A DNA stretch of 17,032 nt. Origin: Bryobacteraceae bacterium. Its GTDB lineage: Bacteria; Acidobacteriota; Terriglobia; Bryobacterales; Bryobacteraceae. The translations under genes and the position numbers were made by a program. Under the pieces are notes generated by a model. The model had not been told where the DNA came from. It ran no database searches and worked only from the letters and a program-made list of their open reading frames with translations. The stretch lies in NCBI GenBank assembly GCA_030039005.1, contig JASHQT010000603.1:1-17032 (forward strand), written 5' to 3'. How positions within the stretch are numbered: the first letter of the stretch is position 1; each line of letters opens with the position of its first letter. Positions 1-7,205 of this stretch are shown here, one piece after another.

Positions 1-380
1 TCGATGTTCATGTAGAGGACGCCGTGCCAAAGAAACTGCGAACGGCGAACGTGAATGGTGCCGTGAGGAAGCAACAGGATGCCGTCGCGAAACACACCCG
101 GATTGGTCAGATCCGCGGCCAGAATAACGTTGTCCTGCCGCACGGTGGAGCTCAGCAAAACGGGCCGGTATCCGAGCAGCTTCAGTTGCAGCCGTGACAG
201 GAACCGGGTGCCCTTATGAAACACGCCTTCCTCCTTGACGGCTTCCGAATCAATATCACCGTATTCGTCGAAAACGCCGAAGGTGTCGTCCTGCTTCAGA
301 ACGCGAGTACGTTTGGCCGCGGGCGGGGCCGTGGCCTGAATCGTGTACAGCGGCTGCAAACTCTCGCTTACGCTGCTCAT
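1..380 (-). CDS. Glycogen-debranching-type amylo-alpha-1,6-glucosidase, N-terminal part (runs off the window)
   Basis: Reading the minus strand from ATG 380-378 gives about 126 codons without a stop. The peptide contains LKQDDTFGVFDEYGDI, EEGVFHKGTRFLSRLQLKLL and RPVLLSSTVRQDNVILAADL. I recognise this as the N-terminal beta-sandwich domain of bacterial glycogen debranching enzymes (GDE_N_bis type). The catalytic (alpha/alpha)6 barrel would lie beyond the left edge. The family hydrolyses alpha-1,6 branch points in glycogen-like glucans in the cytoplasm. The start is chosen because its ATG overlaps the upstream glycosyltransferase stop as ATGA (377-380), typical of translational coupling, and the family pattern begins soon after it. 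Recognition is from motif memory; the catalytic part cannot be seen. Confidence 0.85.
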   Translation of the reverse strand, partial: MSSVSESLQPLYTIQATAPPAAKRTRVLKQDDTFGVFDEYGDIDSEAVKEEGVFHKGTRFLSRLQLKLLGYRPVLLSSTVRQDNVILAADLTNPGVFRDGILLLPHGTIHVRRSQFLWHGVLYMNI

Positions 381-1432
381 GCCACTGTTTGCGCCGCGCG
401 ATCCAGGGTTTCCTCGATGCGCCGGCGGTATTGGATCAGGTAATCTTTCGCCATCCGGTTCGCGGAGAAACGTTGCTCAAAGACTTTCCGGCATTGCGCG
501 CGGTCCAGGTTCGCGATGGATTGAACGGCGGCCGCGGCCTGCTCGACGCTGGAGACGATGCGGCCGGTGATGCCCTCGTCGATGACTTCCCGCACCGATC
601 CGCGATCGAACGCGACGACGGGAGAGCCGCAGGCCATGGCTTCGATCATGGCCAAGCCGAACGGCTCCGGCCAGTCAATGGGAAATAGCAGAGCGCGCGC
701 CCCGCCTAGAAAACTGCTCTTCTCGTGATCGCCGATTTCACCGATGTATTCGACCAGGGGATGATCGAGCAGAGGCTCGATCTCGGCGCGAAAGTATTCG
801 GCATCCACGCGATCGATCTTGGCCGCGATGCGCAGCGGGATTCCGGTGATCTTGGCGATCTGGATGGCCCGGTCCACGCGCTTTTCCGGAGAGATGCGGC
901 CCAGGAACGCCAGGTAAGCACCGGGAATGGAATGGAACTTGAATTGGCGCATGTCCACGCCGTGGTAAATGGTGGCGCGCCAATTGGCCCAACGCAGCGG
1001 TTCGCGCTGTGAGTTGGAGATGGACACCAAGGGGCGCTGGGGAAACTGGCGGTAGATGGGATGCAACTCCGGCAGATCCAAGCGGCCATGCAGCGTGGTG
1101 AGGTCGGGGACGGCGGTTCTAGCAGACAACGCAAAGTGCAGGTAATCGACGTGTAAATGGATGACGTCAAAGTCGTCCGCGCGACGGAACACTTCGTCCA
1201 ACATGATCATGTGATAGGCCAGCGGGTCGCGGCAGCGCGTGTCTAACCGTAATGCGCGGTCGCAGGGCGCAATCAGCGCCGCTGAGGTGCGTGAGTCACC
1301 GCTTGCGAATAACGTGACCTGATGCCCCATCTGAACCAGTGTTTCCGCCAGGTAAGAGACGACGCGTTCGGTGCCTCCGTATAAGGCCGGCGGGACACTC
1401 TCGTACAGCGGCGCAACTTGAGCGATTCGCAA
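377..1432 (-). CDS. Glycosyltransferase family 4 protein
   Basis: This is a retaining GT-B glycosyltransferase of about 351 residues. The N-terminus LRIAQVAPLYESVPP followed by LYGGTERVVSYLAETL is the acceptor-side Rossmann domain with its glycine-rich loop. The C-terminal half has GRISPEKRVDRAIQIA and EPFGLAMIEAMACGSPVVA, the EX7E motif that binds the nucleotide-sugar donor. The frame stays open upstream to an ATG at 1546, but the family normally begins right at MRIAQVAPL. I therefore chose TTG 1432-1430, preceded by AGAGG five bases upstream. GTG 1465-1463 is the main alternative. The downstream debranching enzyme overlaps by four bases, suggesting a shared role in glycogen, trehalose or another storage glucan. 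The sugar substrate is not readable from sequence. Confidence 0.88.
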   Translation of the reverse strand: MRIAQVAPLYESVPPALYGGTERVVSYLAETLVQMGHQVTLFASGDSRTSAALIAPCDRALRLDTRCRDPLAYHMIMLDEVFRRADDFDVIHLHVDYLHFALSARTAVPDLTTLHGRLDLPELHPIYRQFPQRPLVSISNSQREPLRWANWRATIYHGVDMRQFKFHSIPGAYLAFLGRISPEKRVDRAIQIAKITGIPLRIAAKIDRVDAEYFRAEIEPLLDHPLVEYIGEIGDHEKSSFLGGARALLFPIDWPEPFGLAMIEAMACGSPVVAFDRGSVREVIDEGITGRIVSSVEQAAAAVQSIANLDRAQCRKVFEQRFSANRMAKDYLIQYRRRIEETLDRAAQTVA

Positions 1433-1780
1433 TGCGGCCTCTGCCTTTGTGGATGGCGATGGCACGCATCTTGTTACGGTGACTGCCGTTACACGAAAAA
1501 AGGCCGCGGGAGGTGGTACGCGTACGGGGGGCCGCGCTAGTACCAAGTAGAGACAGAGGGTGAAACGAAAGGAGTTTGCAATGAGTCGAGTCTCTTAAGC
1601 CCCTTTCGCTGGATGCTTTGCGTCGCGGACCGGCATAACCTTATGACAGCAGGGTCGATTTCGCGCCACGAGCAACGTGTCGCCAACGCCGTATCCAAAT
1701 TGAAGCATGATGGCATTCTGGCGTTGAAAAATCTTACGCGCAGGCTCGACACGCCCTGGCCGAAAGGCGCGGAGAATGTG
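1433..1780. other. Gene-poor spacer between the glycosyltransferase and the zinc-ribbon ORF
   Basis: About 350 bases with no convincing protein. Frames open on both strands here do not resemble any family I know. The stretch near 1430-1560 should carry the promoter for the minus-strand glycosyltransferase gene, but I see no clear -35/-10 pair. A perfect 10-base palindrome GTACGCGTAC lies at 1516-1525. A strong ribosome site with a five-codon ORF lies at 1566-1608 and is listed separately. Confidence 0.5.
1566..1608 (+). promoter_or_regulatory. Strong ribosome site with a five-codon ORF inside an inverted repeat
   Basis: AAGGAG (1569-1574) is followed seven bases later by ATG 1581, which reads M-S-R-V-S-stop (1581-1598). 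The arm CGAAAGG (1566-1572) is exactly complementary to CCTTTCG (1602-1608), so a hairpin would hide the ribosome site. This could be a leader-peptide or attenuator arrangement ahead of the zinc-ribbon ORF, or the 5' stub of a deleted gene. No family evidence supports either reading. Confidence 0.25.
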
Positions 1781-1918
1781 GTGTGCCGCAAATGCCATTG
1801 GAAATGCTCCCAACCCTCGCGGCGCAAAAGCCGGTTGGATCTGTTTCTGGCGCTGTTCCGGTTGCACCCCTTTCGCTGCCGTTCGTGCGGCCGGCGATAC
1901 TATCGGCTCGCGCTGTAA
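1781..1918 (+). CDS. Small zinc-ribbon protein (CxxC...CxxC, about 45 residues)
   Basis: From GTG 1781 the peptide reads V-CRKCHWKC, then RRKSRLDLFLALFRLHPF, RCRSCGRRYYRL and stop. Two CxxC knuckles flank a basic, hydrophobic linker. From memory this is the layout of a recurring small bacterial protein (CPxC...RRSRR...LRPFRCRxCxxRFYR), probably a zinc-binding ribbon, of unknown role. GGAG at 1771-1774 sits six bases before the chosen GTG. GTG 1778 is equally in frame, and the frame is open further upstream to 1613, but that longer part shows nothing recognisable. The paired cysteines at both ends and the linker match support a real gene. Lack of a predicted partner and the decayed surroundings lower confidence. 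Confidence 0.5.
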   Translation: MCRKCHWKCSQPSRRKSRLDLFLALFRLHPFRCRSCGRRYYRLAL

Positions 1919-1967
1919 CTTTGCTCGGTAACAGGTCGCGCCACCCGCCGTCTTATCCTGGGAAGCC

Positions 1968-2120
1968 GGCGACGGCGTGACGCTCCCGGCTTCCATGAAC
2001 GCCAAGGCCAGGCGCTTTACAACAAGCTCCCGGGAATGTCCGGTGCGGCTTTCGACCGTGCGTATATGAACGCCATGGTGCGAGATCAGACTGGCGCAGT
2101 CCGTGGATTCCAAAATCAGC
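1968..2120 (+). pseudogene. Decayed DUF4142 gene fragment
   Basis: The plus strand reads GDGVTLPASMNAK up to about 2006. After a one-base frame change it continues QALYNKLPGMSGAAFDRAYM and NAMVRDQTGAVRGFQ to about 2113. Joined, this matches the C-terminal half of DUF4142 proteins (GVTLP...DQALYxKLxGLSGAAFDRAYxxxMVxDH), a family of exported ferritin-like four-helix proteins. The conserved His of the VRDH motif is Gln here. The N-terminal half, including signal peptide and first helices, is absent, a stop at 1929 closes the upstream frame, and similarity ends near 2115. The frame then runs on to TGA 2174, into the tail of the convergent kinase gene. I infer a dead remnant. Confidence 0.6.
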
Positions 2121-2160
2121 GCCAGCGCCAGCCGTTAGCGCAGGAGCATGGCTGGGGCAG

Positions 2161-3264
2161 TCAGTTGGCGGCCTGATTGGCGGCGTTTCCGCCGGCTTGA
2201 GGAATGGTGAAATAAAAAGTGGACCCCTCGCCCGGGGTGGATTCCAGCCATATGCTTCCGGCGTTGATTTCCACGATCTTCTGCGCCAGGGACAGGCCGA
2301 TGCCGGTACCCGGCACATCCTTACCATGCAAACGATGGAAGACCTGGAATATCGATTTCTGATACTGAGGCTGGATGCCGATCCCGTTGTCGCGAACGGA
2401 AATTATCCAGCGGTCGCCTTCGGCGCGGGCAGAGACGTGAATCTGGGGAGGCACGTCTTTGCGGGCATATTTGATGGCGTTGCTGATTAGATTCTGGAGG
2501 ACATTTTCCATTCGCGAGTCGGTCACCAGCACCGGGAGCGGATCGTGTGTGATCTTCGCGCCGCTCTCCTCAATCGAGGCGCTCAGCGAACTCAGCGCGC
2601 CGCTTAAGAGCGTCTCCAGGTCCAGCGGTCTAACGTCGCTGCCGGCGTGCGTGGATTGGGAGTAGCGCAGCAGGTCATCGATGAACGCGCGCATGCGTTG
2701 TACGCCCTCTTGTACGAACTGAAACGATCTCGCCTCGTCGGGATCCAGCGTTCCGGTAAGCCGCTGTTCCAGGAGCTTGGCGTGCATGGTAATGGTTCGC
2801 AAGGGTTCGTTTAACTCATGCGTCACGCGATAGGCGAATCGCTCCAGCTCGTCGTTGGAGCGGCGCAGCGAGATCTCAGCCTGGCGCACCCGCAAGTACG
2901 CTTTAATGGTGGCGATCAGCACGGCCGGGTCCAGCGGCTCCACCAAGTAGCCATCGGCGCCGGTGTTCAAACCCCGCACCATGCTCTCTTGCTGAACGCT
3001 GGATGCAGAGATGTGCAAGATGGTGGTGGTGGCGAGCGCCGGATCGGTTCGGATGCGCCGGCAAACTTCGAATCCATGCATGTCCGGCAGGTTGACGTCC
3101 AACAGCACGACGGCCGGCCGGTGCTCGGACGCCAGCTTTAGGGTTTGGCCGCCGGTGCTCGCCTCGAGGACGTCGAAACCGGCTTGTCTTAAAATTTTGC
3201 TGCGGGCATAGAGGCCGGGCGCATAGTCGTCGACATTGAGAATCGAGGCTGGTTGCGAATCCAT
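2161..3264 (-). CDS. Receiver-histidine kinase (REC-HisKA-HATPase), last gene of the stressosome operon
   Basis: A 367-residue cytoplasmic protein with no membrane segment. Residues 5-125 form a receiver domain with acidic pair D12-D13 and phospho-acceptor D56 (LLDVNLPDMHGFE). The usual Lys of the K-P motif is Glu (YLVEP, E109). Residues 135-215 are a HisKA dimerisation domain with H149 in VTHELNEPL. Residues 255-360 are a GHKL ATPase with N-box NVLQNLISNAIKYA, G1 DNGIGI and G2 GTGIGLSLAQKIVE. The frame is open upstream, but ATG 3264 has TAGGAG seven bases before it, and that site overlaps the TAG stop of the preceding gene. It probably receives a phosphate at D56 from the upstream hybrid kinase and passes it on. 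There is no DNA-binding domain, so its target is not in this window. Confidence 0.92.
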   Translation of the reverse strand: MDSQPASILNVDDYAPGLYARSKILRQAGFDVLEASTGGQTLKLASEHRPAVVLLDVNLPDMHGFEVCRRIRTDPALATTTILHISASSVQQESMVRGLNTGADGYLVEPLDPAVLIATIKAYLRVRQAEISLRRSNDELERFAYRVTHELNEPLRTITMHAKLLEQRLTGTLDPDEARSFQFVQEGVQRMRAFIDDLLRYSQSTHAGSDVRPLDLETLLSGALSSLSASIEESGAKITHDPLPVLVTDSRMENVLQNLISNAIKYARKDVPPQIHVSARAEGDRWIISVRDNGIGIQPQYQKSIFQVFHRLHGKDVPGTGIGLSLAQKIVEINAGSIWLESTPGEGSTFYFTIPQAGGNAANQAAN

Positions 3265-3274
3265 GGAGATGCTC

Positions 3275-5413
3275 CTAAATAACCGCCGGCAGGTCACGGG
3301 GACGTAAGGCTCGGCGAATTGCCGCGGCAATCTGCCCTTCTCCGTACCCTTCCTTGCTCAAGATCGCGGCCGTCTTTGCCTCTAATTCTACCCGTTCCTG
3401 GTCGGACAGGATTCGGGAGGTGCAGACTACCACCGGAATGTCCTTGGTGGCAGGGACGGATTGCAGAGCCTCCAACACCTCAAAGCCGCTCATTCCGGGC
3501 ATCGTCAGATCCAGGATGATCGCGTTCGGCCTTACTTGGGCGGCTTCGCGAATTCCCTCCGCGCCATCGGAGGCTTCCCGGATGACGACCGCCGATTCCC
3601 GGAACTGCTGCCGGAGCAGGTAGCGGTGGCGCTCGTCGTCGTCGATGATGAGAATGCTCTTGGCCTCCGTCAGCTCAGCGAGCTTTTCGAGCAACGTAGC
3701 GCGTTCGAGCGGCTTCACCAGGTACGCATCGGCGCCCAAGTGGAAGGCCTTGGCCTGATCTTCCACCGTGCTCGCGATTAGAACCGGGAGGTGGCGCGTG
3801 CGTGAATTTTGCTTGATGTCGGCCAGCAGCCGCCAAGAATCTTCCGAGCGCAACAGCACGTCCAGAATCACGGCCCGAGGCGAATAGGTTTCCAGCGCTT
3901 CACGCGCTTCGCGGATCGTAGAGGCCGGAAGGAGATGATACGGCGAGCTTTTCAAATAGCCCCGGTACATCATCATCATTTCGATTTCGTCCTCGAGCAC
4001 CAGGACCGGGAGGCGGTCACTAGCGGTTTCCGCGAGGGCCAGCACCGGCGGCGGCAATGCGACGGGGAGTTCCTCCTCATACCGGAGCGGAAGATCCAGA
4101 GTAAAGATAGAACCCACGTTCGGCCGGCTCTCGACGAGTATTTCGCCGTTGAGCAAGGTAGCCAGCTTCTTGGAAAGCGGGAGTCCCAGCCCGGTTCCTT
4201 TCACTCGCCTTTGGATGGGATTATCGAGCTGGACGAAATCTTGAAAGATACGGGTCTGGTCTTCCCGCGCGATTCCGATGCCCGTGTCAGAGACCGAAAA
4301 TATCACGCGGCCGCTCTCGGCCACGCACGCCGAGACCCGGACTTCGCCGCGCTCGGTGAACTTCAGGGCATTCGAGATGAAGTTGCGTAGGATTTGCGAA
4401 ATCTTGCCTTCATCGGAAAACATCGGAGGAATATCGTCGACGTTTTCGAACACCAGATCGACGGCCTGATTGAGCAGCATGGGCCGCAGCATGCCGCGCA
4501 AGGCCGCGAACAGGTCCGCCACACGAAAATCCAGAGGCTTAGCTTCCACTTTGCCGGCCTCTACCTTGGCCAGATCCAGAAGATCATTCACCAAGTCCAG
4601 CAGGTCGCGCGCGGCTCTGCGAATATACTGGGTCTGCTGTTCCTGCTCGGCCGTCAGCTCGCCGTCGGTGCGGTCCAGCAGCAAACCGCTCAACGCCAGA
4701 ATCGAATTCAAGGGCGAGCGGAATTCGTGGCTCATGTTGGATAGGAAGCGCGATTTTAATTCGTCGGCGCGGCGGAGGTGATCGGCCTTTTCGTCCAGTT
4801 CCGCGTACAGAGCCACGACGCCGCGATTGGTATCTTCGAGTTCGCGGTTGAGCCGCGTCAATTCGACTTGTCGGCTGCGGATCTCCTCGAGCGCCTGCAG
4901 CAATTCCTGATTCTGATGCTGGAGCTCCTGGTAGGCGTCCTCGGACCGTTCACCGGCGAGGGAGCCGGCCAATCCCGCGATATCGGGCGTCTTCCAGACA
5001 CGGCCGCGTCCCGGCAGGAGCTTCTTCAGCCATACCGTGGTTCCCTGGCCGGGCGCCGACTCGATCTCGAACTGGTCCATCAAGCGGCGCGCGCCGATAA
5101 TGCCCAAACCCATCCCGGTGCGGGATTGGTAGCGGCCCTCCAGGATGCTCGCCAGGTCGCGCACGCCGGGGCCGGAATCCTTCACCTTCACGATGAACAG
5201 TTGCGGCGCGGTTCGGCCTTCAATCGCGTATTCCACGCGCCCGGCGCCGGCGTAATTGAAGGCGTTGCGCGCGATCTCGGAAACGGCGGTAGCGATCCGG
5301 GTCTGATCCTGGGCGTCGAAGCCCAGCAGGCGCGCGATTTGGCGGGCGCGTTGGCGCGCCGCTACGGTGTCGCGCTCCTGGGCAATCGCAAGGGTGAGAA
5401 TGGTTCCGGACAT
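3275..5413 (-). CDS. Hybrid histidine kinase with N-terminal RsbT-like ATPase domain and two receiver domains
   Basis: A 712-residue soluble protein. Residues 1-134 are a GHKL domain of the RsbT/RsbW anti-sigma-regulator type, with N-box E46-N50, G1 VKDSGPG (D79) and G2 GMGLGIIGARRL. A coiled coil follows (about 160-222, rich in Leu, Glu and Gln). Next comes HisKA with H229 (FLSNMSHEFRSPL), then a second GHKL ATPase (about 330-445; N-box ILRNFISNALKF, DTGIGI, GTGLGLPLSKK). Two receivers close the protein: the first about 465-585 (ILDV, LVKPLE), the second about 590-705 (IIDDD, ILDLTMPGMSGF, LSKE). There is no PAS, GAF or transmembrane sensor, so the N-terminal RsbT-like domain is the only visible input and may dock on the stressosome. 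Its ATG directly abuts the preceding gene's TGA (TGAATG), so the genes are likely coupled. Confidence 0.92.
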   Translation of the reverse strand: MSGTILTLAIAQERDTVAARQRARQIARLLGFDAQDQTRIATAVSEIARNAFNYAGAGRVEYAIEGRTAPQLFIVKVKDSGPGVRDLASILEGRYQSRTGMGLGIIGARRLMDQFEIESAPGQGTTVWLKKLLPGRGRVWKTPDIAGLAGSLAGERSEDAYQELQHQNQELLQALEEIRSRQVELTRLNRELEDTNRGVVALYAELDEKADHLRRADELKSRFLSNMSHEFRSPLNSILALSGLLLDRTDGELTAEQEQQTQYIRRAARDLLDLVNDLLDLAKVEAGKVEAKPLDFRVADLFAALRGMLRPMLLNQAVDLVFENVDDIPPMFSDEGKISQILRNFISNALKFTERGEVRVSACVAESGRVIFSVSDTGIGIAREDQTRIFQDFVQLDNPIQRRVKGTGLGLPLSKKLATLLNGEILVESRPNVGSIFTLDLPLRYEEELPVALPPPVLALAETASDRLPVLVLEDEIEMMMMYRGYLKSSPYHLLPASTIREAREALETYSPRAVILDVLLRSEDSWRLLADIKQNSRTRHLPVLIASTVEDQAKAFHLGADAYLVKPLERATLLEKLAELTEAKSILIIDDDERHRYLLRQQFRESAVVIREASDGAEGIREAAQVRPNAIILDLTMPGMSGFEVLEALQSVPATKDIPVVVCTSRILSDQERVELEAKTAAILSKEGYGEGQIAAAIRRALRPRDLPAVI

Positions 5414-6424
5414 TCAGGCTGCTTTGGCAACTACAACTGTAGCGTCATCGCGGCCGCGGCAAAAGTCGCGATAGAGGACGCCGGCGATCAGAACTGGATC
5501 GCGCGCCGCTAGTCCAGGATAGGAATCGAGGGAAGTGCTCGTGGCCAGGCCGTCGGAATGCAGCACCAGCAGGCCGCCCTCGGGCCACGGATAGCTGAAC
5601 TCCTGGATTCGCTCGCACTGATGACCCGCCGTCCCGTTGAGCGAAACCAGGCTGTGCCGGCCTTCGGAGCCCGTGTACACACGCCCGGAAATATTTCCGA
5701 CTCCGGCGAAAATCAAACCGCCGCGGACCGTGTCGATGCGGGCGATGGCAACGGCGGCGCCTCGGGTACTGCGCAGCGCCTGGTGGATCCTGGTGAGCAG
5801 CGGCTTGGGCTCCAGTTCCGGATTTTCCTGGAGCTGCCGGACGGCTTCAAGCGAGGCCAGACGGGCTTCCAGCCCATGACCGAGGCCATCGGCCACCAGA
5901 ACGGTGAGGTCGCGATCGTTCCATGCCGCGCCCCAGGCGTCGCCCGACACCTCTTCCCCCGGCTTAGCCACGTTCACGGCGCCTAAGTGAATGGAAGGGA
6001 CGGGCGCCGACCCTTTCTGCCGGGACCACCAGCGCGCCAGCACGGCCGTGCCCTTCCCGGGCAGCGTATAGATGTCGGACTGTTTCGACATGCGCTGGAT
6101 TGCGCCGAGCCCGTGCCCCGGGCTGGAGGCCGTACTGTAGCCGTCCCGCAAGCACTGTTCCAGGTTGCTCATGCCAGGGCCCTGGTCCACCGCGAGGAGC
6201 TCGAGCAGGGGAATGCCGCTCGATTCCTCGGTCGAGCTTTGCAAAAGGATTCGGCCCCCGCCCGCGTGTTTGAGCAGATTGGTGCAGGCCTCGGTGGCGA
6301 CAATGGCGACGTGCTCGGCGCCCGGTTCGTCCAGGCCAAAGTGCAACGCCATTTCGCGCGCCGTGCGCCTCGCTTCCGCGGTTTTGCTGGATTCCTCTAT
6401 GGCGATGCTAACCGCGGTCGACAA
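5414..6424 (-). CDS. RsbT/W-like ATPase fused to PP2C/SpoIIE (RsbX-like) phosphatase
   Basis: A 336-residue fusion. Residues 1-135 are a GHKL serine-kinase-type domain (E45-x3-N49 in VATEACTNLLKHAGGG, G1 AVDQGPGM, G2 GHGLGAIQRM). Residues about 145-335 are a PP2C-type phosphatase with metal-ligand motifs VSGDAWG, LVADGLGHG, VLHSDGL and GRDDATVVV. In Bacillus the free RsbX phosphatase resets the stressosome by dephosphorylating RsbR and RsbS; the position directly after rsbT suggests the same job here. The start is TTG 6424, immediately after the rsbT TGA (TGATTG), with GAGGTGG six bases upstream. The fusion of an ATPase to the phosphatase differs from classical RsbX, which is the phosphatase alone. 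An anti-sigma-factor role for the ATPase half is possible. Confidence 0.88.
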   Translation of the reverse strand: MSTAVSIAIEESSKTAEARRTAREMALHFGLDEPGAEHVAIVATEACTNLLKHAGGGRILLQSSTEESSGIPLLELLAVDQGPGMSNLEQCLRDGYSTASSPGHGLGAIQRMSKQSDIYTLPGKGTAVLARWWSRQKGSAPVPSIHLGAVNVAKPGEEVSGDAWGAAWNDRDLTVLVADGLGHGLEARLASLEAVRQLQENPELEPKPLLTRIHQALRSTRGAAVAIARIDTVRGGLIFAGVGNISGRVYTGSEGRHSLVSLNGTAGHQCERIQEFSYPWPEGGLLVLHSDGLATSTSLDSYPGLAARDPVLIAGVLYRDFCRGRDDATVVVAKAA

Positions 6425-6835
6425 TCACTTCCACCTCAAAATGGAGACTCTGGTGCCCTCCCCAGGTTTCGACCAAAGTTCGAATTCGTCGGAAAGCCGC
6501 TTGGCGCCGCCCAACCCGAGTCCCATTCCGTTGCCCGTCGTGTAGCCATCGGTGAGCGCGAGCTCGGGATTCGCGATGCCCGGGCCCTGGTCCTCAAAGG
6601 TGATACGCAAGCCTGAACGTGTCCCGTTTTCGACAATCTCCAAATGGACCTTGCCTCCGCCGCCGTAATCGAGCGTGTTGCGGGCGAGCTCGCTCGATGC
6701 GGTAACCACCTTGGTTTGGTCCACCAGCCCGAATCCCATGCTGACGGATTTCTGCCGGACCGCCTGCCGCACCCGGACGATGTCGTCGGAAACGCGGATT
6801 TCCATGGATTCAGCGGATGTTACTCGAATCGCCAT
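6425..6835 (-). CDS. rsbT: RsbT-like serine/threonine switch kinase
   Basis: A 136-residue single-domain GHKL kinase. It has the N-box SSELARNTL (E49, N53), G1 FEDQGPGI (D82) and G2 GNGMGLGLGGAKRL, plus the RsbT signature IVRVRQAVR...GFGLVDQTK. In Bacillus, RsbT is held by the RsbR-RsbS stressosome, phosphorylates both under stress, is released, and activates an output protein. ATG 6835 gives a 26-base overlap with rsbS, with a weak GGGACGAG upstream. An internal ATG at 6805, four bases after the rsbS stop, gives MEIRVSDDIVRVRQ, but the family usually has a few residues before that strand, so I kept the longer form. No RsbU phosphatase target is encoded nearby; the fused kinases downstream are candidate outputs. 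Confidence 0.92.
   Translation of the reverse strand: MAIRVTSAESMEIRVSDDIVRVRQAVRQKSVSMGFGLVDQTKVVTASSELARNTLDYGGGGKVHLEIVENGTRSGLRITFEDQGPGIANPELALTDGYTTGNGMGLGLGGAKRLSDEFELWSKPGEGTRVSILRWK
6431..6437 (-). promoter_or_regulatory. Ribosome site that fixes the TTG start of the ATPase-phosphatase gene
   Basis: The minus strand reads GAGGTGG here, six bases before TTG 6424. It lies inside the last codons of rsbT, so initiation can follow termination of rsbT directly. Confidence 0.7.
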
Positions 6836-7202
6836 CTCGTCCCGTTTCTTGAATGGCGGCGCGCAGCGCCGTCATACCCTTTTCCACGTCGAGCGCGGTG
6901 CGGATTCCGCGCATCGGCAGCCCCAGTTCCACCAGCGTAATCGCCACCGCGGGCTGCATTCCCACCACCACGGTTTCCGCGTCCAGCAAGCGCGCCATGG
7001 AGGCAATGCTGGCCAGCATGCGCCCGATGAACGAATCGACAATCTCCAGCGCGGAGATGTCGATCAGGACGCCGTGAGAGCGGTGCTTCACGATTTGGGC
7101 GGTGAGGTCGTCCTGCAGCGTAATGGCCAGGCGATCGTGCATGTCCACTTGGATGGTGACGAGCAGGAACTCGCCCATTTTGAGGATGGCAATCCGCTCC
7201 AC
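6810..7202 (-). CDS. rsbS: RsbS-like STAS antagonist, stressosome scaffold
   Basis: A 130-residue STAS-domain protein that matches RsbS closely. VLIDISALEIVDSFIGRML carries S57, which aligns with the stress-phosphorylated Ser59 of Bacillus subtilis RsbS (from memory). GMQPAVAITLVELG carries T89 in the second phosphorylation region. RsbS co-assembles with RsbR into the stressosome core and sequesters RsbT until it is phosphorylated. Both acceptor motifs look intact. The start is GTG 7202, with GAGGT five bases upstream and only three bases after the rsbR stop. The last residues (QETGRDGDSSNIR) overlap the rsbT start region. Confidence 0.93.
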   Translation of the reverse strand: MERIAILKMGEFLLVTIQVDMHDRLAITLQDDLTAQIVKHRSHGVLIDISALEIVDSFIGRMLASIASMARLLDAETVVVGMQPAVAITLVELGLPMRGIRTALDVEKGMTALRAAIQETGRDGDSSNIR

Positions 7203-7205
7203 GGG

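Noticed and set aside
1595..2113. A 172-codon minus-strand open frame through the spacer
   Set aside because: Its peptide matches no family I know, while the plus strand of the same bases carries the zinc-ribbon and DUF4142 signatures, so it is a shadow.
2100..2160. Terminator downstream of the stressosome operon
   Set aside because: There are GC-rich short repeats (GCGCCAGCGCCAGC) but no stem followed by a T-run on the minus strand.
4778..5512. Long plus-strand open frames across the hybrid kinase and phosphatase genes
   Set aside because: The minus strand encodes clear kinase and ATPase motifs across the same bases. The plus-strand peptides match nothing known to me.
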